In this document: in pieces, positions 37,980-52,900 of the stretch
Position numbering within the stretch: position 1 is the stretch's first letter
How the letters are laid out: every line of letters begins with the position of its first letter
From: Verrucomicrobiota bacterium
GTDB taxonomy: Bacteria; Verrucomicrobiota; Verrucomicrobiia; Limisphaerales; UBA11320
Assembly: GCA_016199985.1 (NCBI GenBank)
Contig: JACQFQ010000034.1
Coordinates: forward strand, 1-64,000
Length of the DNA: 64,000 nt
Reading direction: 5' to 3'
The notes under the pieces: generated by a model
Databases searched by the model: none
What the model saw: the letters and a program-made list of their open reading frames with translations, nothing else
Told to the model about the DNA's origin: nothing
Translations under genes and position numbers: made by a program

Positions 37980-40900
37980 ATGTCAGTCGTAACGCCCAGA
38001 CCGCCGCCGCCAGCGGGCCGATCGCCTCACTCGTTTGATTTGGAGCTCCTTGAGCCCAGGATCCTGCTGTCCGCCGCTCCCGTCCCGGCTCCCCCCGCGA
38101 CATCCCCTCCCCTCTCGCAGGACTCTGTCGTTGTTCACTCCAATTCTGAGATTTCGCCTCCCTCCGCCATGGAGATCGCTCCGACGACGGCCGCCACTCT
38201 GGAAAGCATCTTCGGCGTGGCTGAACTGCAACCGCTTTCACCTTCGCCTCCTCCCGCAGGTCCCGGCCTCGCTGATGCGACGCCCTCCACGGCGCCGTCG
38301 ATCGTAGACCATCAGATCAACGGCGGCGCGGCCTCCCGATCGCGCGTTACCTCGCTCACCTATGTCTTTAGCGATGAGGTCGGATCGAGCATTGCGCCCG
38401 AGGATCTGGTTCTTCGAAACCTGACGACGGGAAAACAGGTCGCGGCGCAGGATATCCAAGTCGCCTACGATGCCGTCACCCGGGCGGCGACCTTCACATT
38501 CCCCAAGCTCGCCCGCCAGTCCCTGCCGGCCGGTAACTATCTAGCGGCGATGCGCGCCGGAAGCGTCAGGAACAACTCCGGCATCCCGCTTGCGGTCTCC
38601 GACGTTTATGAGTTCTTTGTCCAGGAAGGGGACACCAACGGCGATCGTGTCACGAACGACCTGGATCTGCATCGCATCTGGCAGAGCCTGGGAAAGCCGG
38701 CGCAACAGCGGCCCGCGTCCGACGACCTGAACGGCGACGGCGCCGTGGACGCAGGCGATCTTGCCGTGGTGTCGACGAGCTATTTCGCTCACACGGCGCG
38801 CCAACCCGGCATCTTCGCCGAGCTCTCGCTGGACACCGGACAGAGCGCGCTCGATTCCATCTCCTCGGCGGCCGCCGTGTCAGGGAGAGTTTTCGATCGG
38901 GCCGATGTGGGGACATTCCTGGCCTCCATAGACGGGAGGGCGGTTCAGGACGGATTGGATGTGTCGACGGACCTACTCGCAAGCGGCGCGTTCGCCTTCG
39001 ATCAGCAGCGGATGCAGGCCATCAATCACGGCGCGCTGGCCGACGGCGCTCACATTCTTCATCTCAAGACGCTCGACGCCGCGGGCAGAACCCAGGACTC
39101 CCTCGACCTCTCGTTCACGCTCGAGCGAGCTCCGCCAACGCTGGCCCTGGCATCGCCGCTCACAGATGGAATCCTCGCGCTCGGAGCGCATTTGACTGGA
39201 AACGCGGACGGCACCGGCTCGGGCATCGCCTTGTTGCAATATGGCTTCGACACGCAACCCGCTTACCCCATGTCGGTGCCCGCAAGCGGGCAGTTTGACC
39301 GCGAGCTGTTTATCGCTGATCTCGCGGACGGACCCCATACCCTGCGTCTGAAGCTCACCGATCTGGCCGGAAATATCGCCTCTCGCGATGTCGCGGTTCA
39401 GGTCGATCGCTTTCGCGGCGCCTTCCGTGTCACAGACCACACGCCGGCGTCTGGCGACGCCGAGATCGGAGTCACCGTTCGCCCTCAGATTCTGTTCTCC
39501 CGTCCGATCGACGCCGCGACGCTCACGTCCAGCAACTTTTACCTGACCGTCGGCGGCCAGAAGGCCGACACCCGCGTGGTTGTATCCAACGACGGCATGT
39601 TTGCCTGGCTCTTTCCCATCAACCCCATGCCGAGCGGCGCGAAGGTCACGCTGACGCTGGACGGCGGTTCGGTTCGCCCGACGACCGGGACGGGCTTTCT
39701 CGACGCGGATGGCGATGGCGTGAGCGGGGGGATTCTCCGATTCGACTTCACCACGGTCAGCGTGACGAATCTCAACGGCACCTCGCTCTCGGGCATCGTG
39801 GCCGATCCGGGACCCGATCTCCTGCCGCGCACAGCCGACGACGTTGCGCCCGGCCTGGACGGACAGCTGGGGACTTTCGACGATGTGTTCCTGCGTCCCA
39901 TTCCCGGCGCGCGCGTCTACCTGATCGGCCAGGAGAGCAATGTCCAGATAACGGACGCCCAGGGACGTTTCAAGTTCACAACCGTCCCCGGAGGCGACGT
40001 GAAAGTCGTCATCGATGGCCTCACCGCAACCACCAAGCCCGACGGGATGTATTTCCCGGAAATGGTGATGGACTCGGTCATGCATGTGGGACAGCTCAAC
40101 TACATCATGCGCGACATGCCGGAGATCTACCTCCCGCGTCTGGCAAACAAGATTCTGCAAACCGTGCCGGCCGATGGAAAGACGAGGATCGAAGCGAATC
40201 CCGACGCCGCGCCCTCCCTGACGCCCGCGGAGCGCCAGCGTCTCACCATTCAGATCGACCCCGGGAGCCTGGTGGCATCGGATGGCTCGCGTCCGACCTC
40301 CGCGCAGATCGGGATCAGCACCGTTCCCGCCGAGCTCGTCCGCGACATGCTCCCGCCGGGCATCCTCCAGCATTCTTTCGACATCACCGTCCAGGCTTTG
40401 GGGGTGAGCAATTTCACGGCGCCAGCCAGGATGACCTTCCCGAACGTCTTCAACGCGGTCCCGGGCACCCAGCTGAACTTCCTCAGCTTCGATCACACAA
40501 CCGGTCGGTTGGAGATCGACGGGACGGGAACGGTTTCCGAGGACGGGCTCACGGTCGCAACCGATCCGGGCACCGGAATCAAGCATCCCGGCTGGCACAG
40601 CATGGCGCCACCCGGCCTGAAGGTCGAAGGCCCTAAGGATCCGGATCCCCCCGAGCCCCAACCCTGCTCCGGCTCGGTGAGCGCCGCGGACCATTTGTTC
40701 TTCGCGGATCGCGATCAGACTGATTTCGAGATTGTCTCAATCCCTCCGCCCACCCCTGGCGATCAGGTTTCTCCGCTGGATGTCACGATCGAGGTCGACG
40801 GTCCCGCAGGCGACTTTCTCGAGGGTTTGGTCTCCCAGTCCTTCCAGCTGCCCTGCGGCCAGAGCAAGCGGATCCATGTGGAGGTGAAGGACACATCGGA

Positions 40901-43900
40901 CGCGCTCCTGGAAAACTTGGATGCCCTCGACATTCAGGCGGTGCTTTGGGGGGTGAAGGTCCGCTTCCATGGCACGTCGACGTATGTGAAGGACGGCCAA
41001 GCGATCGTGCAGGAGGTGTTCGATCAGAGAGTGTACCTGTATCGATTCCTGGACATCGCCGGGGCGGATCTCGAGCTCGCAGCGGACGAGACAGTGTCGA
41101 CCTCTGGCACGAAGTTCGAGCCCACGACCGACGACGGACCCGGCGGGGCGGAGCGCGTGAAGCATGTCTTGCAAGCCACGGGCGGCGCGCAACCCACGCT
41201 GCAGCTCACGGACGCCGCGTCGCCGCACTTCAGGCTCGCCGAATCCGCGGGCCCCGGGCTCAGCGGCACGACCTCGTCAGGCGGGGGCAAGGTGTTCGTG
41301 TTCGACCCAACCTACCCGGCAAACGGCCGTCCCTCGACGCGACAGACTTTGACGAACCCTGTCAGCGTGACCACCCCCGACGGCAACAAAGTCGGCGAGA
41401 TTCAGCTCCAGGGAACCTACCTGCCGCGGACGCAAATCTTCCTCAACCTCGACGCGCTCGTCGCCACGCTCGGGGGCATCGCGGACGGATCCATTCCGAG
41501 CACCGGGTTGACCGACAACGAGCTCGCGCTTTTCCGCGCCGCCCCGGATCGCGCGGCGCTCTCCGACCTGGTGAAGAGCGCCGTTCAGAGCCGGTTCGCC
41601 GAATTCAGCAAGGTCATCGACTTCGTCAATCAGGCCGGCGAAGACACCATCACCCTCAACTGGTTCCCGGTAGGGGCGATCATCGTGAACAACGGCGGTG
41701 ACCAGTCCGACGCCAGCGCGATCGACGACGCTCCCGATATCGATCTCCAGCAGGATGGGCTGCAAACCACGCTTCGCTCCGCCATCGAGTTCGCCAACTC
41801 GGTCCCCGGTCCTCACCTCATTCTCTTCAACATCCCGGGCGGCGGAGTTCCGGTGATTCACCCGCTCAAACCGCTCCCCGCCACGCAAAACACGGTCACC
41901 ATCGATGGAACCTCCCAGCCCGGTTCGGGACGCGTGGAGATCGAAGGAAGCCTGGCGGGCGCCGGAGCCGATGGTTTGGTTCTGTTGGGAGGCAAGAGCA
42001 CGGTGAAGGGGCTTGCGATCGATCGCTTCGCCGGCAACGGACTCGTGCTGCGAACGCTGGGTGAGGACACGATTGATGGCAACTTCATAGGAACCAACGC
42101 CGACGCCAGCGCCGTCCAGGCCAACACCTTGAACGGCGTTCTGATCGACAATGTCGGAAAGAACACGCTCAAGAACAACGTCATTTCCGGCAACCAGCAA
42201 AACGGCGTTCGCATCCAGGGGAAGGACGCCGTGAAGAATGTCCTCAAGAACAACCTGATCGGGACGAACAAGGAGCGCGCGGAACTCGGCAACGGCGTCA
42301 ACGGCGTGTTCCTTATCGACGCCGCGGCTTCGACGTCGATCGGCGGGACCTCGACGTCGGACCCCGAAGGCAACACCATCGATTTCAACCATGCGGCCGG
42401 TGTGAGCCTCGACCGCTCAGCGGGGTCAGCGAACGCCATTCTCGGCAACTCGATCTACAAGAACATCGGGCTCGGGATCGACCTCAAGGACAACGGCGTG
42501 ACGCCCAACGACGACGGCGACGCGGACGCCGGGCCCAACGGGCTTCAAAACTTTCCGGTGCTCACCCTCGTGAAGACAAACACCCGGGTCATCGGCGCGT
42601 TCAACAGCCGCCCGGGCGCAAGCTACCGTCTCGAGTTCTTCTCCAACAACGATGGCGCGCACCGAACCGGTTTCGGAGGCGGGGAGAAGTATCTCGGGTT
42701 CGTCGTGGTGACGACGGACGGCAAGGGCAATGCGTCTTTCGACAAGACGCTCGGGGGGACGGAGAGCCACATCTCCGCCACCGCGACCCTTCTGGACGCT
42801 CAAGGCGCTCCGACCGACACATCTGAATTCGCGATGATTCCCATCATCGTCAACGTCCCCTTCGATTTTCCGGACGCCAAATCCGATGACGGGGTCAGCG
42901 ACACCGGCCGGATGACCGACGATGGGCGCCATGAGAGCACGCTCCGCTCCGCGATTCAAACCGCCAACGGCAGGCCCGGAAGAATCCTCATCAGCTTCGA
43001 TCTGCCGGCGAGCAGCTCCTTCGTCATCGAAGCCACCTCGGAGCTTCCTCATATCGAAAGCATCGTCACCCTCGACGCCACGACGCAGGAGGGCTACGTC
43101 AACGGCAAACCCATCATCACGGTCTCGGGAACCCGCGCCGGCGGATCCTCCGCTGGCCTGATCTTCGACAGCAACGGCTCCGAGATGAAGGCCATCGGGA
43201 TCACGGCGTTCCAGAGCGACGGCCTTTTCCTGATAGGCAATTCCATCGATCTCACCGACTTCCAGGCCACGCGCAACGGACGCAACGGAATCAACGCCCC
43301 CAATGGCAAAGTGACGATCCACGGTCCCGCGAAGGTGAGCGATAACGGCGCCGGCCGGACCGCCGATCAGGCGTCGAACGCGGGTCTCAGCGGCATTGAA
43401 GCCCGCATGGGGCTGACGACGGACGCGCTTGAGGTCACGGGCAACAAGGGCAACGGGATCTTCTCAATCGATGGCAACATCACAATCAACGGCGATGCGA
43501 CGATCAGCTCGAACACGGATTTCGGCGTCCGGGCGCACCGCGATCTCGTTATCACCGGGACCTCGCACAAGGTTTCCGACAATGGCTGGGATGGGATCTT
43601 CGTCCCCAATGGCTCGTTGACGGTGCGAGGCCGAATCGAGGCCAACAACAACGGATCCCGCCGTCCGGCCTCTCAGCGAACCAACGCGAACATCGGCGGC
43701 ATCGGCGTCGATGGGTTCATCCGGCTGGAGGATGTCGAGGCGGTCGGGAACGTGGGCAACGGCGTGTTTTCCATTCGGAGCGATGTGCAGATTCGAGGCA
43801 ACGCGCGGCTCAGCAACAACACAGTCGATGGCCTGCTCGCGCAGACGGTCTCGATCACCGGAGCCAACCATGAGGTGTCGGGCAATGGCAACTACGGCAT

Positions 43901-46900
43901 ACTCGCGCGATCCGACCTCTTCATCCGCGGAACGATGGTCGCCAACAACAACGCCGCCACCGCCGACGCCTCCGATCACATCGCCGCCATCGCGGTGGGC
44001 GGCATCATGCGGGCGGACACTCTCCTCGTCGCCGGAACCCGTGGCATCGGCATCCTCGGGGGCGACATCGTGATCAAGGTGCGCGCGGACTCCCGCAACA
44101 ACACGCAGCATGGGATCGTTGGCGACACTGTTTTGCTCCCCTCCGGCGACGTGAGCGGGAATGGAGGATGGGGCGTCGTCGTGAGGCGCGTTCTCAAGGC
44201 CGGCGCCGCGGTGCGCATCCACGACAACGAATCGGGGGGCGTTCAAGGACGACGCGAGTTCCTACCTGCCAGCCTCGGCGCCGGAACTCCCATCGCCTCC
44301 AGCGAGGTCGAATCCGAAGAGCTTGCCCTCGCTCTCGCGCAGCTCCCGCCCGCGGACGAGCCTTCCTCGGTGCTCGGCGCAACGATCAGCAACAACCGCG
44401 GCCCCGGGATCCAATGGGAATTGGGCGCCGGGTTGACGGTGAGCCAGGCGAACATCGCCGGTAACACCGGCGCCGGACTCAACGCGCTCGCGGCGGCTGG
44501 AGCGGTGATCGCCAACGGAAACTGGTGGGGAAACGCAAGCGGTCCGGGCGGAAGCGGCCCAGGAACCGGCAATCCCGTCCTCGGGAACGTCACGGTGACC
44601 CACTTCCTTGCGCAGCAAAGCGCCCTCGTCGGCTCCGTGGGCGCGTCGGAGATTCTCGGCGACATCGGAGCGCAAGCAACCCAGATCCTCGCGCTCCAGA
44701 ATTGGCAGTTCCCCTCTGACACCATCACCGTTCAGATCACCGATCCGCTCGGCTGGCTCGAAGGCCCCGCCACGCGGCCGCTGACATTGAAAAACGGAGA
44801 GGGAGGGAGCATGACGCTCGTCTTCAACATCCCCAACACGGCCGTTCCGGGCGATCACGAGGAAGTGACAGCGACCCTCACGTCGAGCTCCGATCCGAAG
44901 GCGCAGTCCCAGGTGGCCTTCAACGTCACGGCCCAGGCGCCAAGCGCGAACCTCGCGATGACTTTCGTCGGCCCGACTGCCCCGGTCGACACCGGCAGCG
45001 ACATCACCTACACGGCCACCTTGACCAACACGGGCCCATCGATCGCCGCCGGCGTCCTGCTCTCGCTGCCGCTGGATCCCGGCCTTGAACTGCTGAACTT
45101 TTCGGCGTCGCAGGGAACATTCGCCTTCGACGAGGTCACGCTCACCGTTCGACTCGACCTCGGCTCGCTGGCGCCGGGAGGCTCGGAGAAAGTGGCGCTC
45201 TTGGTCCGTGTCCAGGGATCCAGCGATTTGCTGATGACCTGGAGCGCGACCACCACAACGCTCGACCCTGTCCTCGCGAACAACTCGGTCGTCGTTCAGA
45301 CCGCCGTAACGCCGCCGAGCAACCCGAGTGGCGCGGCCGGCCCCGGCGCGAACCCGGCGCCGGCGTCCGTCGACAACGCGGCCTCGCCACGAGTCGCGCC
45401 GCCGCCTCCAACGTTCGGCAACCTTTTCTTGAGCCTCGGGAGCTCGGCGCCCGCACAAAGCCCCGATGATCCCAAGCGCAAGCTCGCCGACAGCGGAGCG
45501 GTCCGCGGGAATGTGGGAGGCGATGGCGTGGATGATTCGGATCTCATCCCTGAAGCGCTGGACCTCTCCGACCATCTCGTCACGCTGGCGGCGAGAAACT
45601 ACACCCTCTCGCAGGCGTTGAACCTCAGCCTGCGCTCGAATGTGGTGGTCTTCCTGGAGAAGCATCTCTGGAGCAACCCCGAACTCACGCGCAATCAGCT
45701 GGCAAACGCCCTCGCGACCACCGCGGCGCACGAGATCGCGCATACGCTCGGCGCGGTGGATGTCGCCGAAATGCAGACCAACATGACCAACCGCTCTCAA
45801 ACAGCGCGCCGGGAGCTCCGACTCGGCGGGAGTTCCGGACGCGATGACATCATGGCGGCGGGGGCCGTGGACGCCGAGGGGCGACTCGCGTTCAAGAAGG
45901 GATTGTCGAGGGAACTGCTCAAGATGGGCATGGGCGCCGACTGGACCCGCGAAGACGGCGCCGCCGCCGAGGCCGCCTACCTGGGGCACATCGAGGTTTA
46001 CGGGCTCGACGCTTTCGGCGTCCAGAGCGGTGGGCAGGTTGGAGGCGGAACGGTGCAGACGAAGCCCGTCATCACAGGACCCTATCTGGTCATCCTCGAC
46101 GCGGACGGATCCCTCATTCGCGGCTTGATCGACTTTGGCGCGACGCCAGTCGACGGCCCCGCCGGCGCGCTCCGAGCCCAGACGCTCACTCTCAGCAACG
46201 CGGGCGGCGCCGACTTGACGATCAAGTCCGTTCGCCTTGAAAGCGCCTCGGGCGCCTTCACGCTTGTTCCCCTGCCCTCCAACACTGTGCTCTCCCCGGG
46301 ATCTTCCAGCGGCGTGGCTCTCTCCCTCTCCTTCGATCCCACCACCAGCGGCTTGGACGAAGCGGTTCTGACACTCGAAACGAACGCCGGGGCAATTGCC
46401 CGGCAAATCCGCCTCCGGGGAGACGGCCAAAGCGCGGGAGGGGACCTCCGCGCGGAGATCGGGAACAACAATCTCGGCGGCCAGACCGTGGCCGGGGGGG
46501 TGAAGATCGCGACGGGCGCGCTGACGCTTCGCAACGCGGGAGCCGCGTCGCTGACCATCACGCGGATCGTTGTCTCGAGCGAGTTCAGCCTCGGAGGATT
46601 GCCCGCCTCGTTTGGACCCGGACAGCCCCTCGTGCTGGCCGCCGGGGCCACGATCACGCTCGATGTCGGATTCGATCCGGACGTGATTGGCCTCCGGCCC
46701 GGCGATATCCAAATCGATTCCAACGACGCCGACACGCCCAGCTATCATCAGAAGCTCGTCGGCACGGGCCTGGCGAACGCGGGAACCGCGGCTCAGCGCA
46801 TGCACGACTACGTGGTGATGACCACGCCCTTCGTTGGCGGCTCCCAGGAGCTGCGCACCCGCGCCAATGCCGACGGCGATTGGAGCCTCTTCCTTCCGGC

Positions 46901-49900
46901 GGACGAGCCGATCCTGTTCTCCATTTTCGATCCCGCCAGCGGCCTGATCGCCAGCGGCGCGCACATCACAGGCCGCGCGGGACAAACCACGAAGCTTCCG
47001 GCCCAGGCTTTCCTGGCGAGCACGGCGCCGGATGGCGATGGGGACGGGCTGCCGGACGACATCGAGTTTGCGGTGGGCACGTCGACAAAGCGGGCCGACA
47101 CCGACGCGGATGGCATCGGCGACCTGGAAGAAATCCGACTGGGCCTCGACCCGCTCGGCGGCTTCGGTCTTCCGATTGGCGTGGTGGGCGGAGTGCGGTT
47201 GAACGGCGAGGCCAGGGAGGTCGTCGTCGAACCTTCGATCCAGGACCCCACGATCCAGCTGGCCTACATCGCCACGGGCACAGGCGGCCTCGCGGTCGTG
47301 GACACAACCTTCCCGGACAATCCGATCATCCTGAGCCAGCTGAAGCTGCCAGGCGAAAACAACGACGTCGCGTACGACGCGAACCTCAAGCTGGCGGTGA
47401 TCGCCGCGGGCTCCGCGGGACTCCACTGGGTGGATGTCCGCAAAGCCACTCAGCCCGCGCTCGTCAAAACGCTTTCGATGCCGGGGACGGCCAGTCGTTT
47501 GGAAACCTATAATGGGTTTGCCTACGTCGCGGTCGAGTCCTCGCTGATCCAGGTGGATCTTGAGCTCGGCGAGATCACCCAAACTCTCGACGTGACGGGG
47601 TCGGGCGTGATCACGGACATCGCGCGCGACGGCGCGACGCTCTTCACCATGGACGCCGGGCGCACGCTGAGGGCCGTCGACATCACTGGCGGCGGCATGT
47701 CGAGCCGGGGGTCCCTCGTGTTGAAGGACGGCGGCGGACTGCTGAGCGTGTCGGATGGCATTGCGTATATCGCGGCCTCATCGAACCCGCTCGGCGGCTA
47801 CTCGACGGTGAACATCGCCGATCCCGCGAACCTCAAACTGATCAGCGACAGCAAATCGACTTCGAACCTGGCCGGGAAAGCCGTGGTGTACAACCGGGCC
47901 GGGATCGCGCTCGTTGGGGGCAACTTCGGCCCCACCCCGGTGGTGGATCTCTTCAACGCGGCCGATCCGGCGCAGACGGCTCAGTTCCAAACCCGGTTCA
48001 CGCTGCCCTCAGTCCCCAACAACCTCATCCTCGCCGCCGGACGGGCGTTCGTCGCCGATGGAGCGTCGGGCCTGCAGATCATCAACTTCCTGCCCTACGA
48101 CGTCCGAGGCCAGGCGCCAACGGTCGCCATCACGCCTTCGCTCCCGGACCTGGATCCGAATACTTCGGGCATCCAGGTCCAGGAAGGCTCAGTGCTGCCG
48201 GTCGATGTTGAGGCGCGTGATGATGTGCAAATCCGGGAAGTAACACTGCTCCTCGACGGACGCCCGGTGGAAACAGGGATCGGCTATCCCTACAGCTTCC
48301 AGCCGCGCCTGCCCAAGATCAGCGCGGGAGTCTCGACGGTCACGCTGCAAGCGATCGCGAAAGACCTCGGCGGCAACACGCGCGTCTCGGCCCCCGTGAG
48401 GCTCAACCTGGTGAAGGACACGTTCGCCCCCGCGCTCCTGATCGTGGACCCGGCGGATGGCAGCGTGCGGGCCAGCGGCCAGAACTTGATCACGCTGTCC
48501 TTCTCGGAGGCGCTCGATCCGGGCGCCATCGACGCCTCCAATTACTCCCTGATCCGCGACGGCGATGGCGCGGTGCTGTCGCCCAACAACGTCGCGCTGC
48601 GCGGGAATGGGCGCCGTGTGGAGCTGACCTTCGCAGGCGTTCCCGCCGGGGCCTACGCGCTTGCCGTCCAGGGACCGAAGATCGCGGACCTCGCCGGCAA
48701 CGCGCTCGGCGCGGGTGTTGTGACGTCGCGATTCACGGTCGTGGACGCCAGCATCGCATGGATCAACCTGAACGGCGGGGCATGGGATGATCCCGCCAAC
48801 TGGAACCTGAATCGCCTGCCCGGCCCGGACGACACGGTTGTCGTGAGCGTGCCCGGCAAGGTGACGGTGACGCTCCACAGCGTCGCGGACGTGTTCACCG
48901 TAAAGCGGCTCCTCAGCGAGGAGCGCATCTCCATCCGGGACGCCAAGCTGACTCTGACCTCCGCGTCCACTCTCTCGGGCGGCGTCAACCTGGGGTCCTT
49001 TGAGACAGGAACCGGCAACAGCCTTCTGAACGCGGCGGGCGGAGCAACGCTGTCGGGAGTGAGCACATGGATCGACGGAAAGATCACCGGAAACGCGACG
49101 CTTGTGGGAACGCTCGTCATCGCCGGCGACGCGTTCAAGTCGCTGGGCGATCCGTTCACCGGCTCGCCAGGAACGCTGAACAACAAGGGGACCGTTGTTC
49201 ACATTGCCACCACATTCTCGGGAGGGCTCGGCTTCGCGAATGGCGTGTTCAACAATCTGCCCGGCGGCGTTTACGACTTCCGATCGGGCGGCGAAATGCA
49301 CTACTTCAGCGGAACCACCGCAAAATTCGTGAACACGGGAACGCTGCGGCGCTCCGGCGGCTCAGGACGCGCCAACCTCGGCGTTCCCTTCGAAAGCGCG
49401 GGCGGTGTGGTGGATGTCCAGGCGGGCGAGCTTCAGTTCACCAATGGAACTGCGACTCAAACCCAGTTCCGCGTTCGCAACGGAGCGACGCTCAGCGTGA
49501 AGTTCGGCTCCTTCACGATCGGCGTGGGATCGTCGGTGTCCGCCGCCGCCGGCGCGATCGTGCTGGCGCTGGGCTCGGCGGGCGGCAACGCCGCGTGGGT
49601 CGTCTCAGGCGACTACGAGAACGCCGGAAAGACGGTGCTCACCAGCGACGGATCGGGAGGCGCAGGAACAATGGTCATCAACGGGACCGCGCGGACGGGA
49701 TCGCTGGAAATCAACGGCGGATCCCTCGGCGGGACCGGCTCATTGCTTCTTGCCGGCGACAGCTCATGGATCGACGGTGAGATCAAGGGGCCTCTCACGA
49801 TCACGAACCGCGGCGTGCTGACCTTGTCAGGGACCGCCGCAAAAAACTTCTCCGCAACCCTCAACAACGAGGGAACGATCGTCCAAACGAACGCCGCGAC

Positions 49901-52900
49901 GTTCTACTTCCGGGGCGCGACCCTCAACAATCGCGCGGGAGCGCTCTTCGACCTGCAGGGAACCTCCGGGCTGTTTTCAAGCGGAGTCAACGTGTTCAAC
50001 AACGCCGGCGTGTTGCGCAAATCAGTCTCCGCGGCGTCAATCCCATTCGGGCCCGTGTTCAACAACACCGGCGCCGTCGATGTGAGGACGGGCGAACTGC
50101 GATTCACGGGCGGCGGCTCGTCGACGGATCGCGCGCTGCTCGCGGGCCCTCTGGGATCCTTGGTCTTCGACGGCGGGACCTTCACGCTGAGCGGCGCCAC
50201 GACCTTCTCGGGCGATGGCCTGGTGAAGCTGAACAGCGGAACTCTCGCGGCCGCGGCGTCGGGCGTTACCACCTTCAATCTGCCCGGCGCCGGATTTCAG
50301 CTGCTCGGAGGAGCGCTCAACGGCGCCGGGGCCATGCTCAATGCCTCCAGATTCGAATGGGCCGCCGGGTCCATTGGAGTCCTGGGGGGATTCGTCAACA
50401 ACGGACAGCTGAGCATGACCACCACGAACGTGCACAGCCTCGCCGGATCGTTCATCAACGCGGGGACCGCCAAGCACACCGGATCCGGCAGTGTGGGGTT
50501 CAGTGCCGGGACGCTCACTAATCAAGCGGGCGCGGTTTATGAGATGCAATCCACGGGCGGATTCTTCGTCAGCGCGGGGACCGGCAACTCCTTCATCAAT
50601 CAGGGCACAATCCGCAAGGGGGTCTCCACTGGCCGCGTGGACCTCAATGTCCCCTTCACATCAACGGGCCTGATCCTCGTCACGGCGGGCGATCTGGGCA
50701 TCCGCGGGGCGGGCGCGGCCTCCAATCAATCCTTTCAGACGAACGGGACGGGACGGCTGGTGTTCGACAGCCCCGCGTTCACGATCAGCGGCGCCGACCA
50801 GTTCACGGGCGACGGCGCGGTTCAGGTGAACAGCGGGACGGTCACCGTCGCCGCCGGGGCCCAAGTGGTCTTCGCCCTCGCGGGGGGCGGCCTGCAGATC
50901 AACGGAGGAACCCTGGTTTCCAACGGATCCGCCACAAGCTCCGGAAAACTGGACTGGGCCACGGGCGGCCTCACGGTGGGCGCGACCGGATCGTTCACCA
51001 ACGCGGGCGTCATGACGCTCTCCACAACCGGCGCTCATCTTCTCACCGGAGCGTTCACGAACTCCGGAACGGCGCTTCACGCGGGCAGCGGATCGCTGCA
51101 GTTCAACAACACGACGTTCACCAACCTCCCGGGCGCCTTCTACGAAATTCAATCCACGGGCGGCCTGTTCATCAGCTCAGGCGCGTCGAACTCGTTCGTC
51201 AACCAGGGATCGCTGCGAAAGACAACGAACACCGGACGCGCCGACATCACCGTCGCGCTCGCTCAAACCGGATTACTGGAGATCGCGGCGGGCGAGCTTT
51301 GGTTGCGAGGCGGCGGAACGATCGCGGACCAAACGGTTCAGATCGCGACGGCGAGCGGGCTGATCTTCGACAATGGCACAACGACATTGAGCGGCGCGGT
51401 CCGTTTCGAAGGCAATGGCTTCGTGAGGGTGAACGGAGGCACGGTGACGGCGGCGGCCGCGTCCAAAACGACCTTCAGCCTTGGAACGGGCGGACTTCAG
51501 CTCTTCGGCGGAACGCTCAATGGCGCCGGCGCGATCGCCGCCAACGGCAAGACGGAGTGGACCGGGACGACCCTCTCGGTGCTGGGAGGGTTCACCAACA
51601 ACGGCGTGATGAGCGTCACCGGCACAAGCTCCCGCGCCTTGGGTGGATCGCTGAACAACGCTGGCGCGATCATTCACTCCGGATCCGGCCCTGTGGCCTT
51701 CACGGGCGCGGTTCTCACGAATCTCGTCGGCGCGACATATGAGCAGCAGTCGACCGGGGGCTTGTTCTCAAGCTCGGGCGCGGGCAACCTCATCGTCAAC
51801 CAAGGCGCCTGGAAACGCACCACGTCCTCTGGGCGCGTGGACATCAACGTCGCGTTCAACTCCACGGGAACGTGCGCTGTGGACTCCGGGGAGCTCTGGT
51901 TGCGCGGGGGCGGAACGTTGACCGACCAGAACCTCCAGATCGCCAGCCAGGCCGCGCTGGTCGTCGACAACGGAACTCTGGCCATCAATGGAACCGTGCG
52001 CATCCAGGGCGACGGGGCCTTCAGGCTCACGGGAGGGACGATGGCAACCTCGGCTGGCTCGCAGCTTTTCTTCCAACTCGCAACGGGCGGCTCGGCGCTG
52101 ATCGCCGGGTCCCTGAACGGCGCCGGCGTCGCCGCCAACACAGCAAAGGCGGACTGGAGCGGGAGCAGCCTCTCGCTGGCGGGGGGATTCACGAATAGCG
52201 GAGCGCTCACGATTTCAGGAACTTCGAGCAAGTCGCTCTCAGGGGTTTTCAACAACCAGGGGACCGCGCAGCACACCGGATCCGGGGCGATTGCGCTCAG
52301 CTCCGCGACCGTCAACAACGCGTCGTCTGGCGTTTACGACCTCCAGTCGACCGCCGCGTTCTTCGTGAGCTCCGGCGTCGGAAACGTCTTCCTCAACGCA
52401 GGAACCCTGCGCAAGAGCGTCGGGACGGGCGTCGTGACCCTTGACGTCTCCGTGGTGAACTCCGGCGCGATCTCCGTCGTCTCAGGCGAACTCCGACTGC
52501 ATCGCGGCGGCAGCACAACCGGCGGCGCGTGGACCGTCGCCGATCCCGCCAAGCTCACGCTCGACGCCGGAACCTTCGACTGGCTCGGCTCCGCCAACAC
52601 CTTCGTCGGCAACCTGACCAACGGAGCCACTCTGAACGTGGGCGGCGTTGGAGCGGTTGGAGTTCTGAACATCACCGGCAACTACACCCAGACCAGCGTC
52701 GGTCAGATGAATCTGGAGCTGGGCGGAGCCGGCGCGAATCAGTTCGATCAGGTCGTCGTCTCCGGATCCGCGACCCTGGCCGGCGTCCTGAACCTGCCGC
52801 TCACGAATGGATTCAAGCCCGCGCTGGGGCAGGCGTTTCAGCTGATGACTTTTGGCTCGCATGCGGGAGTCTTCACCTCGATCACCGGGGTCAATCTAGG

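Noticed and set aside
43640-43950. AACAACAAC runs in the giant gene considered as a template repeat
   Set aside because: They encode Asn ladders of the beta-helix and do not match the FGE tail sequence.
44262-47582. 1106-codon minus-strand frame inside the giant gene
   Set aside because: No recognisable domain and biased composition; it mirrors the GC-rich codon pattern of the plus-strand gene.
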